Notes under the pieces: model-generated
What the model was told of the DNA's origin: nothing
Database searches by the model: none
What the model saw: the letters and a program-made list of their open reading frames with translations, nothing else
Program-made: the position numbers and the translations under genes
NCBI RefSeq assembly: GCF_035083965.1
Contig: NC_089726.1
Coordinates: 16,001,501-16,065,500 of the forward strand
DNA from: Branchiostoma lanceolatum
Lineage: Eukaryota; Chordata; Leptocardii; Amphioxiformes; Branchiostomatidae
Length of the DNA: 64,000 nt
Reading direction: 5' to 3'
Part shown: in pieces, positions 23,701-35,361 of the stretch
How positions within the stretch are numbered: the stretch's first letter is position 1
How the letters are laid out: every line of letters starts with the position of its first letter

Positions 23701-26700
23701 ATCAGTTCAGCGTCGGTGGGCTCGTCCGTGGGCTGAAGACACCGTGTTGTATTCTATATGTCCAGCCTGAAGTCCCTTATTCGTCCACTTACCCTGCGTA
23801 TAAGTGTTCAGTACAGGCCCTGAAGCCCACGTACTGACACATGATGATCAGGACACAACCCAGCAGCTTGAGCACCTCCGCCATGACCACCGCTGTCGTG
23901 GAGAAGAACATATCGCCGGGCATCGTCCGTGCGTAGCGCATGGTCAGGATGAGAGAGGCATTCTGTACAACCAGGATGACCAGACTTATGTACTTCATCT
24001 TGGCAGCAAAGCCTAGAGAAAGACGAACAGAAAATTAGATAGTGTGCAAAGAACTTAAAATGCCCACTCGCAGCCTGTAATTTGCAATAGAAATGTTCAG
24101 TATAACTTGCAATCATGTAGCACTCAAAAATAAAGTCACCGCAAAGGTTTCAAGATTTACAATACAACATATACTACAATACCCACGACAGCTTAATAAA
24201 TTGGCAGCAACATTACCATTCCATCCCATGATGTTGAAGTTTTCTAACATGTTGTTTTTAGCTAACAGTAGTGAAGTCTGGTGCAAGCATGATAGTTTAT
24301 CAGTACTTAAGATCAGTCACACAGAAAGAAGCAAAAAGGCCTGAGGATATACATGTAACAAAACAAAAGACATAATTTTGCCACATTGCTCAACCTTGGG
24401 GACCATATTTTGTTGTCTAGTGAAATATGAATGCCAAGTTTTAAATCTATCACACATTCACAGACCGTTTTAGTTCAATGCTTTAGCCACCATGTCACAC
24501 TTCAATTGACAAATTAGGGGAAAGGTCAAGCCCATTATATACTAGATTACTGCACTTACTGCATTCTACACATGTACTTTAAAACATGTTAAATTGTTGA
24601 CAGTGCAGTATACGACACTTAGCTAGATTTGCCCCTAAAACACTAATTGATTCTATACTGTACTTAAGAAACACTCAGTCACCCAAAATAAGTAACTGTT
24701 TTACAGTCACCAGCATACACAAACCTTGGTGAATACAGTATAATACTGAATACAGGTTGAGCAACATTGTAAAAAAATCAAGTCTTAAAAGTACATGTAC
24801 ACAAAATGTACACAAAACAAATACCTGTACAGCAAAATGACGAAAGTGCTGAGAAATTCCTTATTCTCGTCATTGACAACTGCAGTTCCTTCCTTTTTAA
24901 AAAATGGACTAAAACGTGTCAGTTTCAAGGTCATCCGGGGGGAGGGTCTGCTTTACTCTTTACTGTCGACCAGTTACGTCAAAACGAGGTCACCCATTGC
25001 GTTCAACCTACGTCAAATACTACGTAATGGATTTAAATGAAGGTGACTTGAGTTCATTTACTTGTCAAAGTTCGTTGAAAATTGCTTTAGGTCGGAACTC
25101 GGAAGCATTCATGGACTACTTTACAGCTGGGGTAACTACAGTACCACCATACCAAAAGAACGAGATAGCAAATCCAGAACTTATGCTGCAGTACTATAAC
25201 AAGCTGATAGGGGGCCCAAAATCTGCTCATTTTGAGGTCTCATACCACATATGCTACCCACATACCAAAAATCAACCTATGCATTCTGGAGTTATCATGT
25301 TCACATACACATAGACACACACGCACATGAAAACATAACCCTCTTGGTAAAACACTGTCACCAAGCACTGACAGACTGCAATCCAGGGCTGACTCTTCCT
25401 TCTTTCCCCTGGGATGGAAATTTGCTAGTTGGGAATAGGAAAAAAAATGTCCCGTCCGTCCAGAAATCTTAAGTAGTAAGAGACCCTGTTGCTTTACTAC
25501 ATGTATATGGATCAAATTCCGTGGATCAAGAGGACGGAGGTTCTAACCCTGATTGTGAAGAGTTGCTTTCTTCCCTTTGGATGGGGACATAAAGCCAACA
25601 GCACCATCTATGGGGTAGCTTTGGGCTTTAGCCTAAGATGTCAAACCCCTGATGTAAAAGAATGAGTATGAATATGCTACCAGTATCCTTGGTGATAAAC
25701 TCGAGCCATAGCAAAGCTGCAATGCACGTGCACTATCAGCTATCAAAAAAAGCGTTACATTACTTGTAATATTTGTCAAGCATTATGCTTCAAGTTTGAT
25801 TTTCTAGATGCTTATCTTTTTATTGTAGAGTAAGACAATGTAGGTTTTACAAAAGCAGAATCTAGTCAGGCAAAAATCATGCTGTCAAGCAGATGCTCCC
25901 ATTGCATATAAGACAGACAGTTTTAGAAGTCAAGACCACCTTGTTATGGACAGACTGCAGCAGTAAACATGACAATCTTAAACCACCACCACCACTGAGA
26001 GGTTTGAATGAGTTACGGTAACAGACCTGTATCCATTCCCCCCAGTTTTTCCCATAGATTCGATGCCGCCCGACATGATAGGCACTTCACTGATTGCACC
26101 AAATCTAACAATCCGCCTTCAGTAGTGCTGGAATCCTCTGTGTGAATTTAAAGGTGTCATTTTTAATTTTTAAACGTGCTATAAAGTAGATGTAGGTAGT
26201 ACTAGTAGTTGTCCACTTGTTTTGTTCACTGATGAGCAAACTGATGTAGAAAGTGTTGTTGTTATTGTTTTATGTTGTCCTAGGAAACAACCAAAGTACA
26301 TCTCAATTCTGTTAGGTACAAACAAATACTTTGGACATTGTAAGTTGTTACTTCTATTCGCACTGGTGCTACACCTTATGATTGTGTAAGTATGTAAATG
26401 AAGAAGAAAGTGCCACATTTGTATGAAAAAGTAAGGATAAGCCGCTAGATATGTGAGCACCAAGACATACAGTTGTGTGGTTACAGCTGGGGTAAACGAT
26501 GCTATAGACAAGACTTCACAACATTTTGAAAAGATGAGCAAGGCAACAGTTTCTGGCCTGAGCACTCAGGCAATAAGCTAAGTCACATGATGTAGCATCA
26601 AATTTTCAAATGACAGCTGCTCTTCAGCCCCACCAATAGCAAGCTGACACAAGACATGGCTGCAAGGACAGCAGTTAAACTTTAAGCCACCAGTAGGTTT

Positions 26701-29030
26701 TACTTGGTACTGCAGACAATTCCAACAATGGAAGACAGACGATTCTAGGCTGACAGAGTGGTTCAAGTGTCAGAGGTCTGGCTCTCGACATAAGTCCAGT
26801 AAGTCACATGCAACGTACCCAGTCACCACTGTGTGCCTGCAAAGCTTCCAACACAAAAGCAGTTGTACCAGCTGCTAACATACAAATACAGGCAATACAA
26901 GACTTTGTGTACACACACTGTGTAGAAAAGACAGTACAATATGTGCCTTAGGCTTATAACAGGATGGTTCAAAATGCTTTTTTGTGCACCCATCAATAAC
27001 AGGTGGTTTGAATGGAAGATATCTAACTATTCTAAGTGGTATAAGTTTGTTTGTAAGTATACTCTAAGTTTATAAGTATAAGTTTACTATAAGTAAGAAA
27101 ATGTATGAGGCCAAGTACTAGTAGTCTCCTCAGTTATTATGTTAATTACTGGTACATGTAATTATAGTATAAGACAAGTAATACTGCTATTATAGTGCTA
27201 TAGCCACTAGGTTAGGTTAGGCGCTGGCTAGCTTTGGACGTCTTTTATGCGTTTTTATGAGGCTTTCTATTTTGTCAGGTTTTCTTTATTTAAAAATAAA
27301 AAGCCAGATAAAAACACCTCAAAAGACATCAAAACAAGCCAGAGCTTGTAGAGTAATAGCCACTGCATATGTCAGTTTCCATGTAACAGAGGCATCTTTT
27401 AAACTTGTTTTTGTACTTCAACTTACTTAGTAAAAAATTAACCATACTAAACGCATTAAAGGTGAACCCAGGCAGACAGCTTCCATAAAAGCACTGAACA
27501 TACCACTAACCTGGAATAACAACTAGTTTTGTTTTTTATTAGACCAATATCAAGCATAGAGAATTAATACTGACACGCACGACTAAAAAGGTTTCTTGGT
27601 GAGAAGACTCAAGATAAATAAGTGTTTGATATTTGAATGTTGCACTTATTTCAAATGCCTTTTTTGTCAGAGGGGAGACTCAAAACACTTTTTATCAAAC
27701 AAAATAGAAAAATTTATTTGTACTTTGTTCAGGTTTTTTTCGACTCATGTTTTTGGCTTTCAGATTTTTTGGACTCGGTTCTTGGATGTTATAAAGGTCC
27801 CAATCAGGTCCAGCGAACCAGTATCCACCCCTAATCATCAGTAATCAGTACAATGATAAGTCTTGATGTTGTTGTTGTCCTTGCTTAACGTCTATTATAT
27901 TGCTAGACGTGATCTCTTGGTGCTGGGTTACGCTTGGTTCAGTTACGAGTCAATTGTCTCTCTAGGTATGAACAAGACATTGCACTGGCCATGGGTTATG
28001 CCTTAAATTGTCTTGCAAAAAATTGACTAACTACTTTTGTCAAAAGAACTTCTTTGTTTTTCCCTCTTTAGGTTTAAACTTATTCCCTATATCATTGATA
28101 GTAGTGTTTAGCACTAGTCAGTAGTGTGTTCTTTTAATTTGTATGTGTCCTTTGTATGTGAACATATGTAGCAAACTTTTCACCTGCTTCGAAATCCAAA
28201 TATCAACAAGACAAAATAAATACTTTAAACCTCTACTGGCTCTGAGCTGTTGTTATCTTTTGTTGAAGATACTGAACAAACAGTTAAACACTTTACCGTA
28301 ACAGGACATATCTCTGGCATATTTATACAACACACACACACATAACAGTTATGTCCTGTTACGGTAAAGTGTTAAACTATTTGTTTAGTATCTTCAACAT
28401 TTGATGAAAAGATAACAACAACTCACTAGACTAGAGCCAATAGAGGTTTGAAGTACAGTATCTATTTTGTCCAACATGCCCCCAAGGAAATTTTGAGGCT
28501 TGTTGCCCTTCAGCCAAAGGAAGAGCCTGTGCAGGCCTGGAAGCAGTCTGGCTCCAATGATAAACTTTTATGATCCCAACTACAAAATTCGCTTTTGTTG
28601 TCTGAGGTCATAATTTCCATTCAAACCGGATTCAAGAATCAAGACAAAGTTTCCAGTCAAATGTCTTTGATCGATATCGGCTATGGAAACACAACACTTC
28701 TATTCAACTGGCACCTACTTGGCAAATAAAGTTTAACGTTAACGTTGCACATGTAGTGCGTCATACCACGATATCCTAGCAACTTACTAACTTAGTAATT
28801 TATAAGAGGGGCGTATTCAAGAACTTTCAGGGTTCAGTCGGTTGACTACAATATTTAAGACATACTATATAACGTTAGCGCAACGTTAAAACAAGCTGTG
28901 GCGGTCAGAAAGAAACCAGATCAATCTAACGGACATAATATCACACCTTATGTTGTGATTTATCGACAGAAATTAAGCAAAATCGAAGAAAAGAGAGCTC
29001 ACCTGTTTGCTTCATACCGTCGGATGCCAT
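20773..29030 (-). CDS. UDP-galactose transporter, SLC35A2-type (4 exons)
   Basis: Golgi nucleotide-sugar antiporter of the SLC35A family, expected to import UDP-galactose for galactosylation. Exons in transcript order: 29030-29003, 24012-23793, 22640-22526, 21459-20773. Splice ends are GT-AG and phases are 1, 2, 0, giving 349 aa. The N-terminal half reads [19 protein letters not shown], then RYARTMPGD and [10 protein letters not shown], closer to vertebrate SLC35A2 than to SLC35A3 as I recall them. Exon 3 holds [15 protein letters not shown], and the last exon holds [18 protein letters not shown] and [15 protein letters not shown], a family signature. Many hydrophobic segments fit the usual ten-helix fold. 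The C-terminal tail is short and ends ISETG. The first coding exon has only nine whole codons and is 5 kb from exon 2. Substrate specificity is inferred from similarity alone. Confidence 0.93.
21504..21877. mobile_element. Foldback element in SLC35A2 intron 3
   Basis: The termini GGCTACACCAAGTAATTTTT (21504) and its complement (ending 21877) are inverted repeats of about 34 bp with a few mismatches. The symmetry continues inward for roughly 80 bp, including AAAAAAACCCAAGAA on both arms. It has no coding capacity and looks like a MITE. Confidence 0.75.
21923..22035. repeat. Imperfect inverted repeat (113 bp) in SLC35A2 intron 3
   Basis: Arms begin GGCTTTC(C/T)TGAG and share TCCAA..TTGGA near the centre (AAATTTTCCAA against TTGGAAAATT). 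It lies close to the foldback element at 21504-21877 and may be a second small element. Confidence 0.5.
22985..23250 (+). pseudogene. LINE reverse-transcriptase remnant (thumb region)
   Basis: The translation from 23006 contains [12 protein letters not shown], then [20 protein letters not shown], the layout of the region that follows the catalytic motifs in many non-LTR retrotransposon reverse transcriptases (…KW…N..K……YLG……F). An in-frame stop follows at 23213-23215 although similarity appears to go on. It is a short decayed fragment in intron 2 of SLC35A2, opposite in direction to the host gene. Confidence 0.7.
23522..23753. mobile_element. 232-bp foldback element with 14-bp perfect ends
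   Basis: The ends AATACAACACGGTG (23522-23535) and CACCGTGTTGTATT (23740-23753) are perfect inverted repeats. The interior is unusually GC-rich and contains CGGTCCCAGCCCTC twice, 27 bp apart. It ends 39 bp before the splice donor of SLC35A2 exon 2. Confidence 0.65.
25120..25345 (-). repeat. Partial copy of the dispersed repeat family
   Basis: It shares the ordered blocks GGGGCCCAAAATCT, CATACCAAAAATCAACC, GCATTCTGGAGTTAT and a terminal CATAACCCTCTTGG with 46880-47065, where the complete copy of this family ends. Confidence 0.55.
28210..28470. mobile_element. Large foldback element in SLC35A2 intron 1
   Basis: Arms 28210-28309 and 28351-28470 are inverted repeats with a loop of about 41 bp. 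The innermost 28 bp (GTTAAACACTTTACCGTAAC and onward) pair almost perfectly; the outer arms (GATAACAACA, CCTCTA, ATTTTGTC) pair with small gaps. RNA from either strand could form a long hairpin. It is probably a MITE. Confidence 0.75.
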
Positions 29031-29110
29031 GTTGGCAGTTTGTGACGCTCTGACCTTTTATCCAACCTTTGACCTACGACCTCGCAGACACGTCACTAGC
29101 GCGAAAATTA
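29031..29110 (-). promoter_or_regulatory. Probable SLC35A2 promoter region
   Basis: The 80 bp upstream of the SLC35A2 start contain TGACGTG (minus strand) and no obvious TATA box. The start codon sits in CCAACATGGC, a good context. This is a guess from position. Confidence 0.3.
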
Positions 29111-29674
29111 ATCGGTCGAACCGGATTTTACAATACAAACAAAAGTCACAAAAGACCAATGGGTTTGGGGCTTATACAGGGCAAACTGTCTGAAGTTGTC
29201 TGCACAGTAGATTTTGTTATCGCTGGCCTGACAGACAGTATCGTAAAACAAGAAAAACAAGATAAAGAGTAAACCCCGCCCTTAAAAGTTGTGGCACACT
29301 TTCAATGGAAAAAGAATGGTAACAAGGGTTGTTAAATGAATCGAGTTCAGGTGCCTTACTAGTATATATGTACCAAACGTAAACTATATATACAATATCA
29401 GCAGGTGGTGACGTCACGTACGTCATACATTGGCGTGGTTAAAAAGGGCCGCTAGGGGGCGCATGATATTGGCTCCAGCAAATCAATCAGGCATATAGGG
29501 AGAAAATGTTTTGTTTCTGGTTACGGTCCTGAATAAATAGGGTCGATAGATGGAGATTCTCCTTTATATATTTTTTTTATTTCATTTTTGGGGACCAAAT
29601 CAATCCAATATATGCAATGTAAAAATTGAATAACATCAGGTCACGGGTATCATTTTTAGCATCATAATTACCTT

Positions 29675-30760
29675 CGCCGGGAAGGTATGCCTTCGCGGGA
29701 AGGTTATGTTATCGGTTACGCCAGCTGTAAAGTGGGTCCGTATGTATGTCAAGATCATAAGTCAAGAAAACTTTGACGGATCTTGCTGATTTTTGGTAGG
29801 TAAGTGGCGGTTGTAGAAACAAAGGTCATGTACGAAAATGGTTCACCTGGCGTTTTCCTAAAGTGCTCCAGTGGACTTTTTATGTTAGTATGTTTGTATG
29901 TAGACAACATAACTCGATGTATTGTTGATGGACCTGCATGATTTTTGGTGAGTACGTAGAGATTGTGATAACAGAGGTCAAGTTCAAAAATGAGTCACCT
30001 GGCATGTTCCTGCGGTACTGAAGCGGGCTGTTTATGTATGCGTATTTGCTTGTTGACAGGATAGCTCGAGAAGCTGTTGATGGCTGTGCACGATATTAAA
30101 TGAATAGGTAAGTTTATTAAAGGAGAAGGTCAAGTTCAATGATGGGCCTCCTAGCGGGCACCTAAGGTACTGCAGCAGAGCTCCAAAGTTTGAGGTCAAA
30201 TTTTCTGCAAGTGCTACGGTTATGATTTTTGTGTGGTAGATAGTCCATGCCACATGAAGTAAGTTGTGTACGTTTGGGCCCTCTAGCGGCTTGTTTGGAG
30301 CTGCAGCGGGTGTTTTCAATTTATTTGTTTTGACCTTTGGACATGAATAACTTGACTTATGGTCAACGGATCGTCTTGATTTATGGTATGTAGATAGCTT
30401 GATTAATGCTTTACATAATCGAATACTCATTATGCAAATCAGGAGCTAATTTGCATAATTAGTAAGGAAAGATAATAAATCTGCTGCCTTTCAAAATAGG
30501 ACTCTCAAACACGCGACATATATAGTTGAAAAAGAGAGAGGTATCGATAGATACCGATGATGCTAATAGCTACCTATTTTGCATAATTAATAAGAAAATA
30601 CTCATTGAAAATACCACAATTGTAAAGGATTGGAATTTCATTCTTGTATCATTAGGAAGCTAAGTAAAGGTGAACAATATCAGCCAGAAATCATGCAGGA
30701 CAAGGCCTCATTAACATAATTTATAAGGAAATTTCTGCAATGGGCGTAGGCTTCTTGCTG
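29675..30760 (+). repeat. Dispersed repeat, long copy with internal periodicity
   Basis: It starts near ACCTTCGCCGGGAAGGTATG. From about 29745 to 30320 it has three to four degenerate repeats of 125-150 bp, each with GTATGT..GACA, a block like GATTTTTGGT and a block like TTCACCTGGC. It then runs into the ATTTGCATAATTA blocks shared with the copies at 5870 and 33722. The end is approximate. Confidence 0.6.
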
Positions 30761-31033
30761 TAGGACCTCGCAGCTTATTCGGCTTGGCGGTGATTAATCA
30801 CGGATACCTTGCTGTCACTGGCAAGGCCTGTTTCCCGACTCTGGTGGTCATTAATCACTCGTCCAGGCACCACCTGCAGACCAGGGGATATCACTTACAT
30901 GACCGTCTACCCAGGACCCAGAAGGATCCAGAAGGATTATAGCTACATTTACGAGAAGTTCTTTGTGTCAGAAAACAGCAAATTTCTTAGCGATTTTAGA
31001 GATTTGTAACCTCTTATCGAAAGTCGTGACAAC

Positions 31034-31105
31034 ATGGGGAGAAAGAAGAGGTCAAAGTCAGCATCAGAGGAGCGAAAGTTAGAAGATCGCGAGCCGAAAA
31101 AGAAG
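31034..31105 (+). CDS. Possible first exon of an unidentified gene, very basic N-terminus
   Basis: An ATG in the context ACAACATGGG opens a frame reading MGRKKRSKSASEER, then KLEDREPKKK, rich in Lys, Arg, Glu and Ser like the start of a nuclear or RNA-binding protein. A possible but weak donor (AAG then GTTCGT) follows at 31105. The unspliced frame closes after 42 codons. I could not find a matching next exon in the window, and the following 3 kb is repeat-rich. It may be a real gene start whose other exons are unrecognised, or a chance frame. Confidence 0.25.
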
Positions 31106-31109
31106 GTTC

Positions 31110-32200
31110 GTATTCATTACGTAATATTGTATTCGGGACTCTATTTCACAAGATGCTGTTAAGAGAGAATTTTCTTTATTTGATAAACGTTAGGAAGGCG
31201 GCGATCATGTGATCATGGGGTCATGTATGACGTCAAGCGGGCCAGGTCGTGTGGTGCGAGAGGGGACCTAGGCAACAACATGTTAGCTTCCTATTTCCAT
31301 GTAGGAACTAGTTTTTCCAAACTTTCCAGACTTTCCAAACTGGTTGAGTTGTTAGTGTTATTAATGCTGCGGTCACATCGGGGATGTAGCCCCGGCTTGG
31401 TTCTGACGTCTGGGGGGCACCGGCTGTCGTGGTCACAACTAAAAGTTTCCTCCGCGCTACCCTGCATGCGTCCCGGGTTGCTCCGGTGGGCACTCGGTGG
31501 GCACTCGGTGGCATTTTTGGCGACGCCTCAGGGGCGAGCCAAATGATATAGTATTGTGTGCAGATTGCAACTATTCTAGGAATTGTACAGGCATGTGTCC
31601 ATAGGCATATTAAGACAATAAGAATGTTAGGAATGTTAGTCAGACAGAAAGCCTCCCTCGGGACATTCCTCCTAGATAACCCAGACAGGAGGCTACATCT
31701 GTCTACCAGATGTGCCAGGCTTATGTATACATGACCCATTTAAGACCTCAGCTCTACAGTAATACATTGTATTGCTCTTTTCTAAAACAATGTGTGTCTG
31801 TTACAATGTTTTTAGATGCCCTAATGCTGGTCCTTACAACTGTAAGATTTAATGTCTTTCTTCGGGGAACAGGTCATAACTGCATCAACTCTGTACTCAG
31901 ATAACGATTGTGCACACGCTGCTTCAGTTACCTATACAAGCAGATTAATTAAAGGGCATTAACCTCATTCATGACATTGGGAACATGTCCAAGCCAGATC
32001 GATCAATGAAAAATTTCACTGTCGCAAGGAAATTTAGCAAGCTGATAAGATGCCACTTTCTTGCTGATATAATCCTGTACACTTCCAAGAACACATGGGA
32101 CACATTTTTACACAACAACATTTCTGTGGATTAAGATTCCCAGGCTGGCATTTCATTAGGGCTCCAGGAATGACTGGTGTTCCTGGTATTCCAGTGGGAC
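31110..32200. other. No gene recognised
   Basis: Mixed-composition sequence with short local inverted repeats, for example AGCCTCCCT paired with AGGAGGCT at 31650-31694. Several frames of 60-140 codons exist on both strands but have no domain-like composition. Confidence 0.4.
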
Positions 32201-32204
32201 TCGA

Positions 32205-32292
32205 ATTCCATCCTGGGATTCCATCCTGGCATTCCATCCTGGCATTCCATCCTGGCATTCCATCCTGGGATTCCATTCTGGCATTCCATCCT
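32205..32292. repeat. 13-bp minisatellite, about 6.5 copies
   Basis: The tandem unit is ATTCCATCCTGGC or ATTCCATCCTGGG. It is preceded by a less regular run (TTCCTGGTATTCCAG) that looks like a degenerate continuation. Confidence 0.85.
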
Positions 32293-32595
32293 TAGCTAAC
32301 ATCCCTGGCCATTCACGCTTTAGAGGACTTAGTTCTATAGTTCAGGGAACATAAGTGTACAAGCTGTTGCATGATGTATGCTGTGTCGTTGGTAAGTGGA
32401 CTTTGATGTTGAAATTTGTGAAGATTTGGCCTAACATGTTGTTCATGTAAACAGCAGTCCTATCAGAGTAGAATAGTCATTTTGTATGGTGGGAACCCTG
32501 TCCGTGGGCTGTTTTCAGTTGTCATGATCAGGCTGTGATGAAATCGATGTTCGTTCTGGCAGTGGGGTGTGCCTGGTAGAATGTAGTGGAACTGT

Positions 32596-32652
32596 CGCTG
32601 TCTGTGTGTGTGTGCGTGTCTGTGTGTGCGTGTCTGTGTGTGTGTCTGTATT
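32596..32652. repeat. (TG)n microsatellite with CTG and CG interruptions
   Basis: Alternating purine-pyrimidine tract made of TGTG, GCGTG and TCTG words, of the kind that can adopt left-handed helix. Confidence 0.8.
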
Positions 32653-33039
32653 TGTCCAGTAGAACAGGTCTCCGTCAGCCCTTTTCATTAGAAATCCTGT
32701 ATGAACAGCACCACCTATCACTGTGCCCTAAGCAGGGTACAGTAAAAATTAAAACAACAACCACCGTCGCCATGGCAATGTCTTTTTATCATTGCCAGTC
32801 TTGTTGTAAAGGTTTGTCACCTTCGTTGGCAGGTTTTTGACAGGTACCCGTCAGTTGCTCCCGTCAGGTACCTGTCTTGTACAGGACAGGGCCCTGCCGA
32901 ATGCCCCGTGAAGGCATGCTCCTGGTGGGCACATGTCATATATGAGCTCAAAAAGAAACATACGACGTTCATGCTTTAGTTCTGCTCACCTAATCTGTTA
33001 TGTGACACTTGACCCGTCTTACGATGTACACACTTGGTT

Positions 33040-33190
33040 CGTAACAGAACAATATGCTATTTGCCGATGACAACAGCATATTTCTTTCCCACAAAAACTA
33101 TGATTCTCTGATACAACTGGCTAATCAAATACATTGCCAACAAATTTTCTGTAGTAAAGATAAAGTTATGATACCAATAAAGCAAAAATA
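33040..33190 (+). pseudogene. LINE reverse-transcriptase remnant (catalytic FADD box)
   Basis: The plus-strand translation reads MLFADDNSIFLSHKNYDSL, matching the (Y/F)ADD catalytic box of non-LTR retrotransposon reverse transcriptases. The fragment is only about 50 codons long and runs directly into the 9-bp minisatellite, so it is a dead remnant. Confidence 0.75.
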
Positions 33191-33196
33191 AGATTT

Positions 33197-33625
33197 GGAA
33201 GATTTGGAAGATTTCACCAAAAACCAAAAACGTTTGGAATATCCGGAATATCCGGAATTTCCGGAATATCCGGAATATCCGGAATATCCGGAATATCCGG
33301 AATTTCCGGAATATCCGGAATATCCGGAATATCCGGAATTTCCGGAATATCCGGAATATCCGGAATTTCCGGAATATCCGGAATATCCGGAATATCCGGA
33401 ATATCCGGAATATCCGGAATATCCGGAATATCCGGAATATCCGGAATATCCGAAATATCCGGAATATCCGGAATATCCGGAATATCCGGAATATCCGGAA
33501 TATCCGGAATTTCCGGAATATCCGGAATTTCCGGAATTTCCGAAATATCTGGAAGATCTGGAATTTCCGGAGGATTTTGAAGATTTGGAATTTCCGGAGG
33601 ATTTTGAAGATTTGGAAGATTTCGA
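33197..33625. repeat. 9-bp minisatellite, GGAATATCC type
   Basis: The core 33235-33545 is about 34 copies of GGAATATCC with scattered GGAATTTCC variants. The flanks are degenerate relatives of the same period (GGAAGATTT). Because the period is a multiple of three, both strands stay open: YPE/FPE on plus and GYS/GNS on minus, a consequence of the repeat and not evidence for a protein. Many units contain TTCCGGAA, a back-to-back GGAA core. Confidence 0.9.
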
Positions 33626-33721
33626 ATCGGGCGTTCCTGGACAGGGAAGCAGGGACAGGTCCTGGTCGTTCAAGAAGCGTTCGTCAAACTTGGGCTTGAT
33701 GGATGGCAAATATGGCATCTA

Positions 33722-34104
33722 ATTATGCAAATCAGATTCTAATTCTAAGACAATTCTAAAAACCCGCTGTGAGATGACTATTCAAATATGTGACATTTGT
33801 AACTAGATAGATAGAAGATATGTATGCGTAAGTAGGCGTAAGTTGCATAATTAATTAGAAGCTACTATAATTACCTATGGCAATCATTTAAATCAAATTA
33901 TGCTAATAAGGACCTAATTTGCATAATCAATGATAAATGTTAGCATAACCTTCTTTGATAAGCTCATACTTTGGACAACTTCTGTTATTTGGGTGAAGGC
34001 GATCAACTGGTATGATTTATGATTGATGAGAAACACTCCTAAATACATCAGTCATAAAGGTTAAAATCATTTGGCGAAGGTATGAGGTCGTGGAACTCTA
34101 GTTC
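33722..34104 (+). repeat. Copy of dispersed repeat family, with terminus
   Basis: It has the ATTTGCATAATTA and ATTATGCTAATAAGGACC blocks and ends GGCGAAGGTATGAGGTCGTG then GAACTCTAG, the complement of the terminus at 45925. Confidence 0.7.
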
Positions 34105-35224
34105 GGATATGTTACATATTGTAGAAGCACAAGTATGATGTTAATAAACTGAAAAAGAAAAATGTCTACTACACATATTTTCATCAACTGTTCACAGCGT
34201 AGAAATATACTAGGTACTCAGGCTAAAGCTATGGAAGGTTAACAGTACATTTAAAGGGAAAATAGAAGGCAAATGTGGATCCAGTATTTGTGGTAGGGAG
34301 ACTGCAAGCGGTGTTTTTGTTAATTTTAATCAACAAAGAATCAAAACAGGCAGGGTGACGGTGCATTTGAGTCACCGTGCAGAATTATTCTCCCCTCAAA
34401 ATACAAATAGGGATGGACCAAATGATAACAGTGAAGTACATGACTTATATTGCAAAAGGCAGCATGTTCGAACGAAAGATAAGGAACTCCGATACGTTTA
34501 GCATATTGTTTGCTTTGCTGTTGTTATCATGCTCTAGATGCACGGTGTTAACATATTCTTGCTCGTTTCCTAGTCATGTATGGGGAGGGGGGAGTTCAGC
34601 ACTTCGAACTGAGTTGGTATAACAGAAAAATCTTAAAGGAAATCTGATCATAGATGGCGTTTATTGTTTTTTATCAACCAAATTCTAGTTTTCACTGAGC
34701 TTACAAGTGGTTATACAACATGTTGTGGACGGCCGTTGGCATATCTTCTACGATAAAGAAATCACGACTGAAGGAAATCCAGATCTTACGTTGACAGATT
34801 TATTGCAAAATTCTAGTGAAAGGATTGTACATCTTAGTCCAGATACAACTGAGGCACCGCCCCATTTCCAGCCGTCGATTTTTTCACAAATTGTCAGATA
34901 CAACTAAGACTATGACGACATTGCATTCACTCTAGCAACATGTACATGGTGCTTGTCACAGATACGAACCAGCGTAAATTCAAATCTTGCCCAAACCAAA
35001 CAACTTTAGCCTGAATCACATGTTTTTGTTTTTAAGCTGTCTTCTACGTACATGCACACATATCCTGACCTTTATACTGACGGGGATACATGTACGTATA
35101 GCCGCCGCTTATTATTACAGCGTATACAGTACTTTCTAGTTGGGACCGTCTATACAAATGCAAGTTGAGTAAAAGATATTAGTGATTTGGATTCATATAT
35201 GCATGCCAAACACATAGATCAAAA

Positions 35225-35230
35225 TATATT
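35225..35230 (-). promoter_or_regulatory. Variant polyadenylation signal AATATA (left gene)
   Basis: At the place aligned with the AATAAA of the right-hand gene, the left copy reads AATATA on the minus strand, about 132 bases past its stop codon. AATATA is a known but weaker natural variant. Confidence 0.45.
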
Positions 35231-35361
35231 TGAAAATGTCTATAGTATATCTCAATCATCGAATTTAGAGACATCTTTGGACAGCAGCGATTTACGGTCA
35301 GCATATTCTAACTCTGGCTATGACGTCTATGCTTGGATCATAAAGATCATATCTAGATCGT

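Larger units (their letters stand above)
24013..29002 (-). other. SLC35A2 intron 1 (5 kb)
   Basis: The intron is AT-rich and mostly unremarkable. It holds a fragment of the dispersed repeat family at about 25120-25345 and a large foldback at 28210-28470. No exon-like frame with conserved sequence was recognised in either direction. Confidence 0.6.

Noticed and set aside
33125..33722. Frames of 175 and 197 codons rich in YPE or GYS
   Set aside because: They are translations of a 9-bp minisatellite and are open on both strands. No signal peptide, splice site or promoter supports either.
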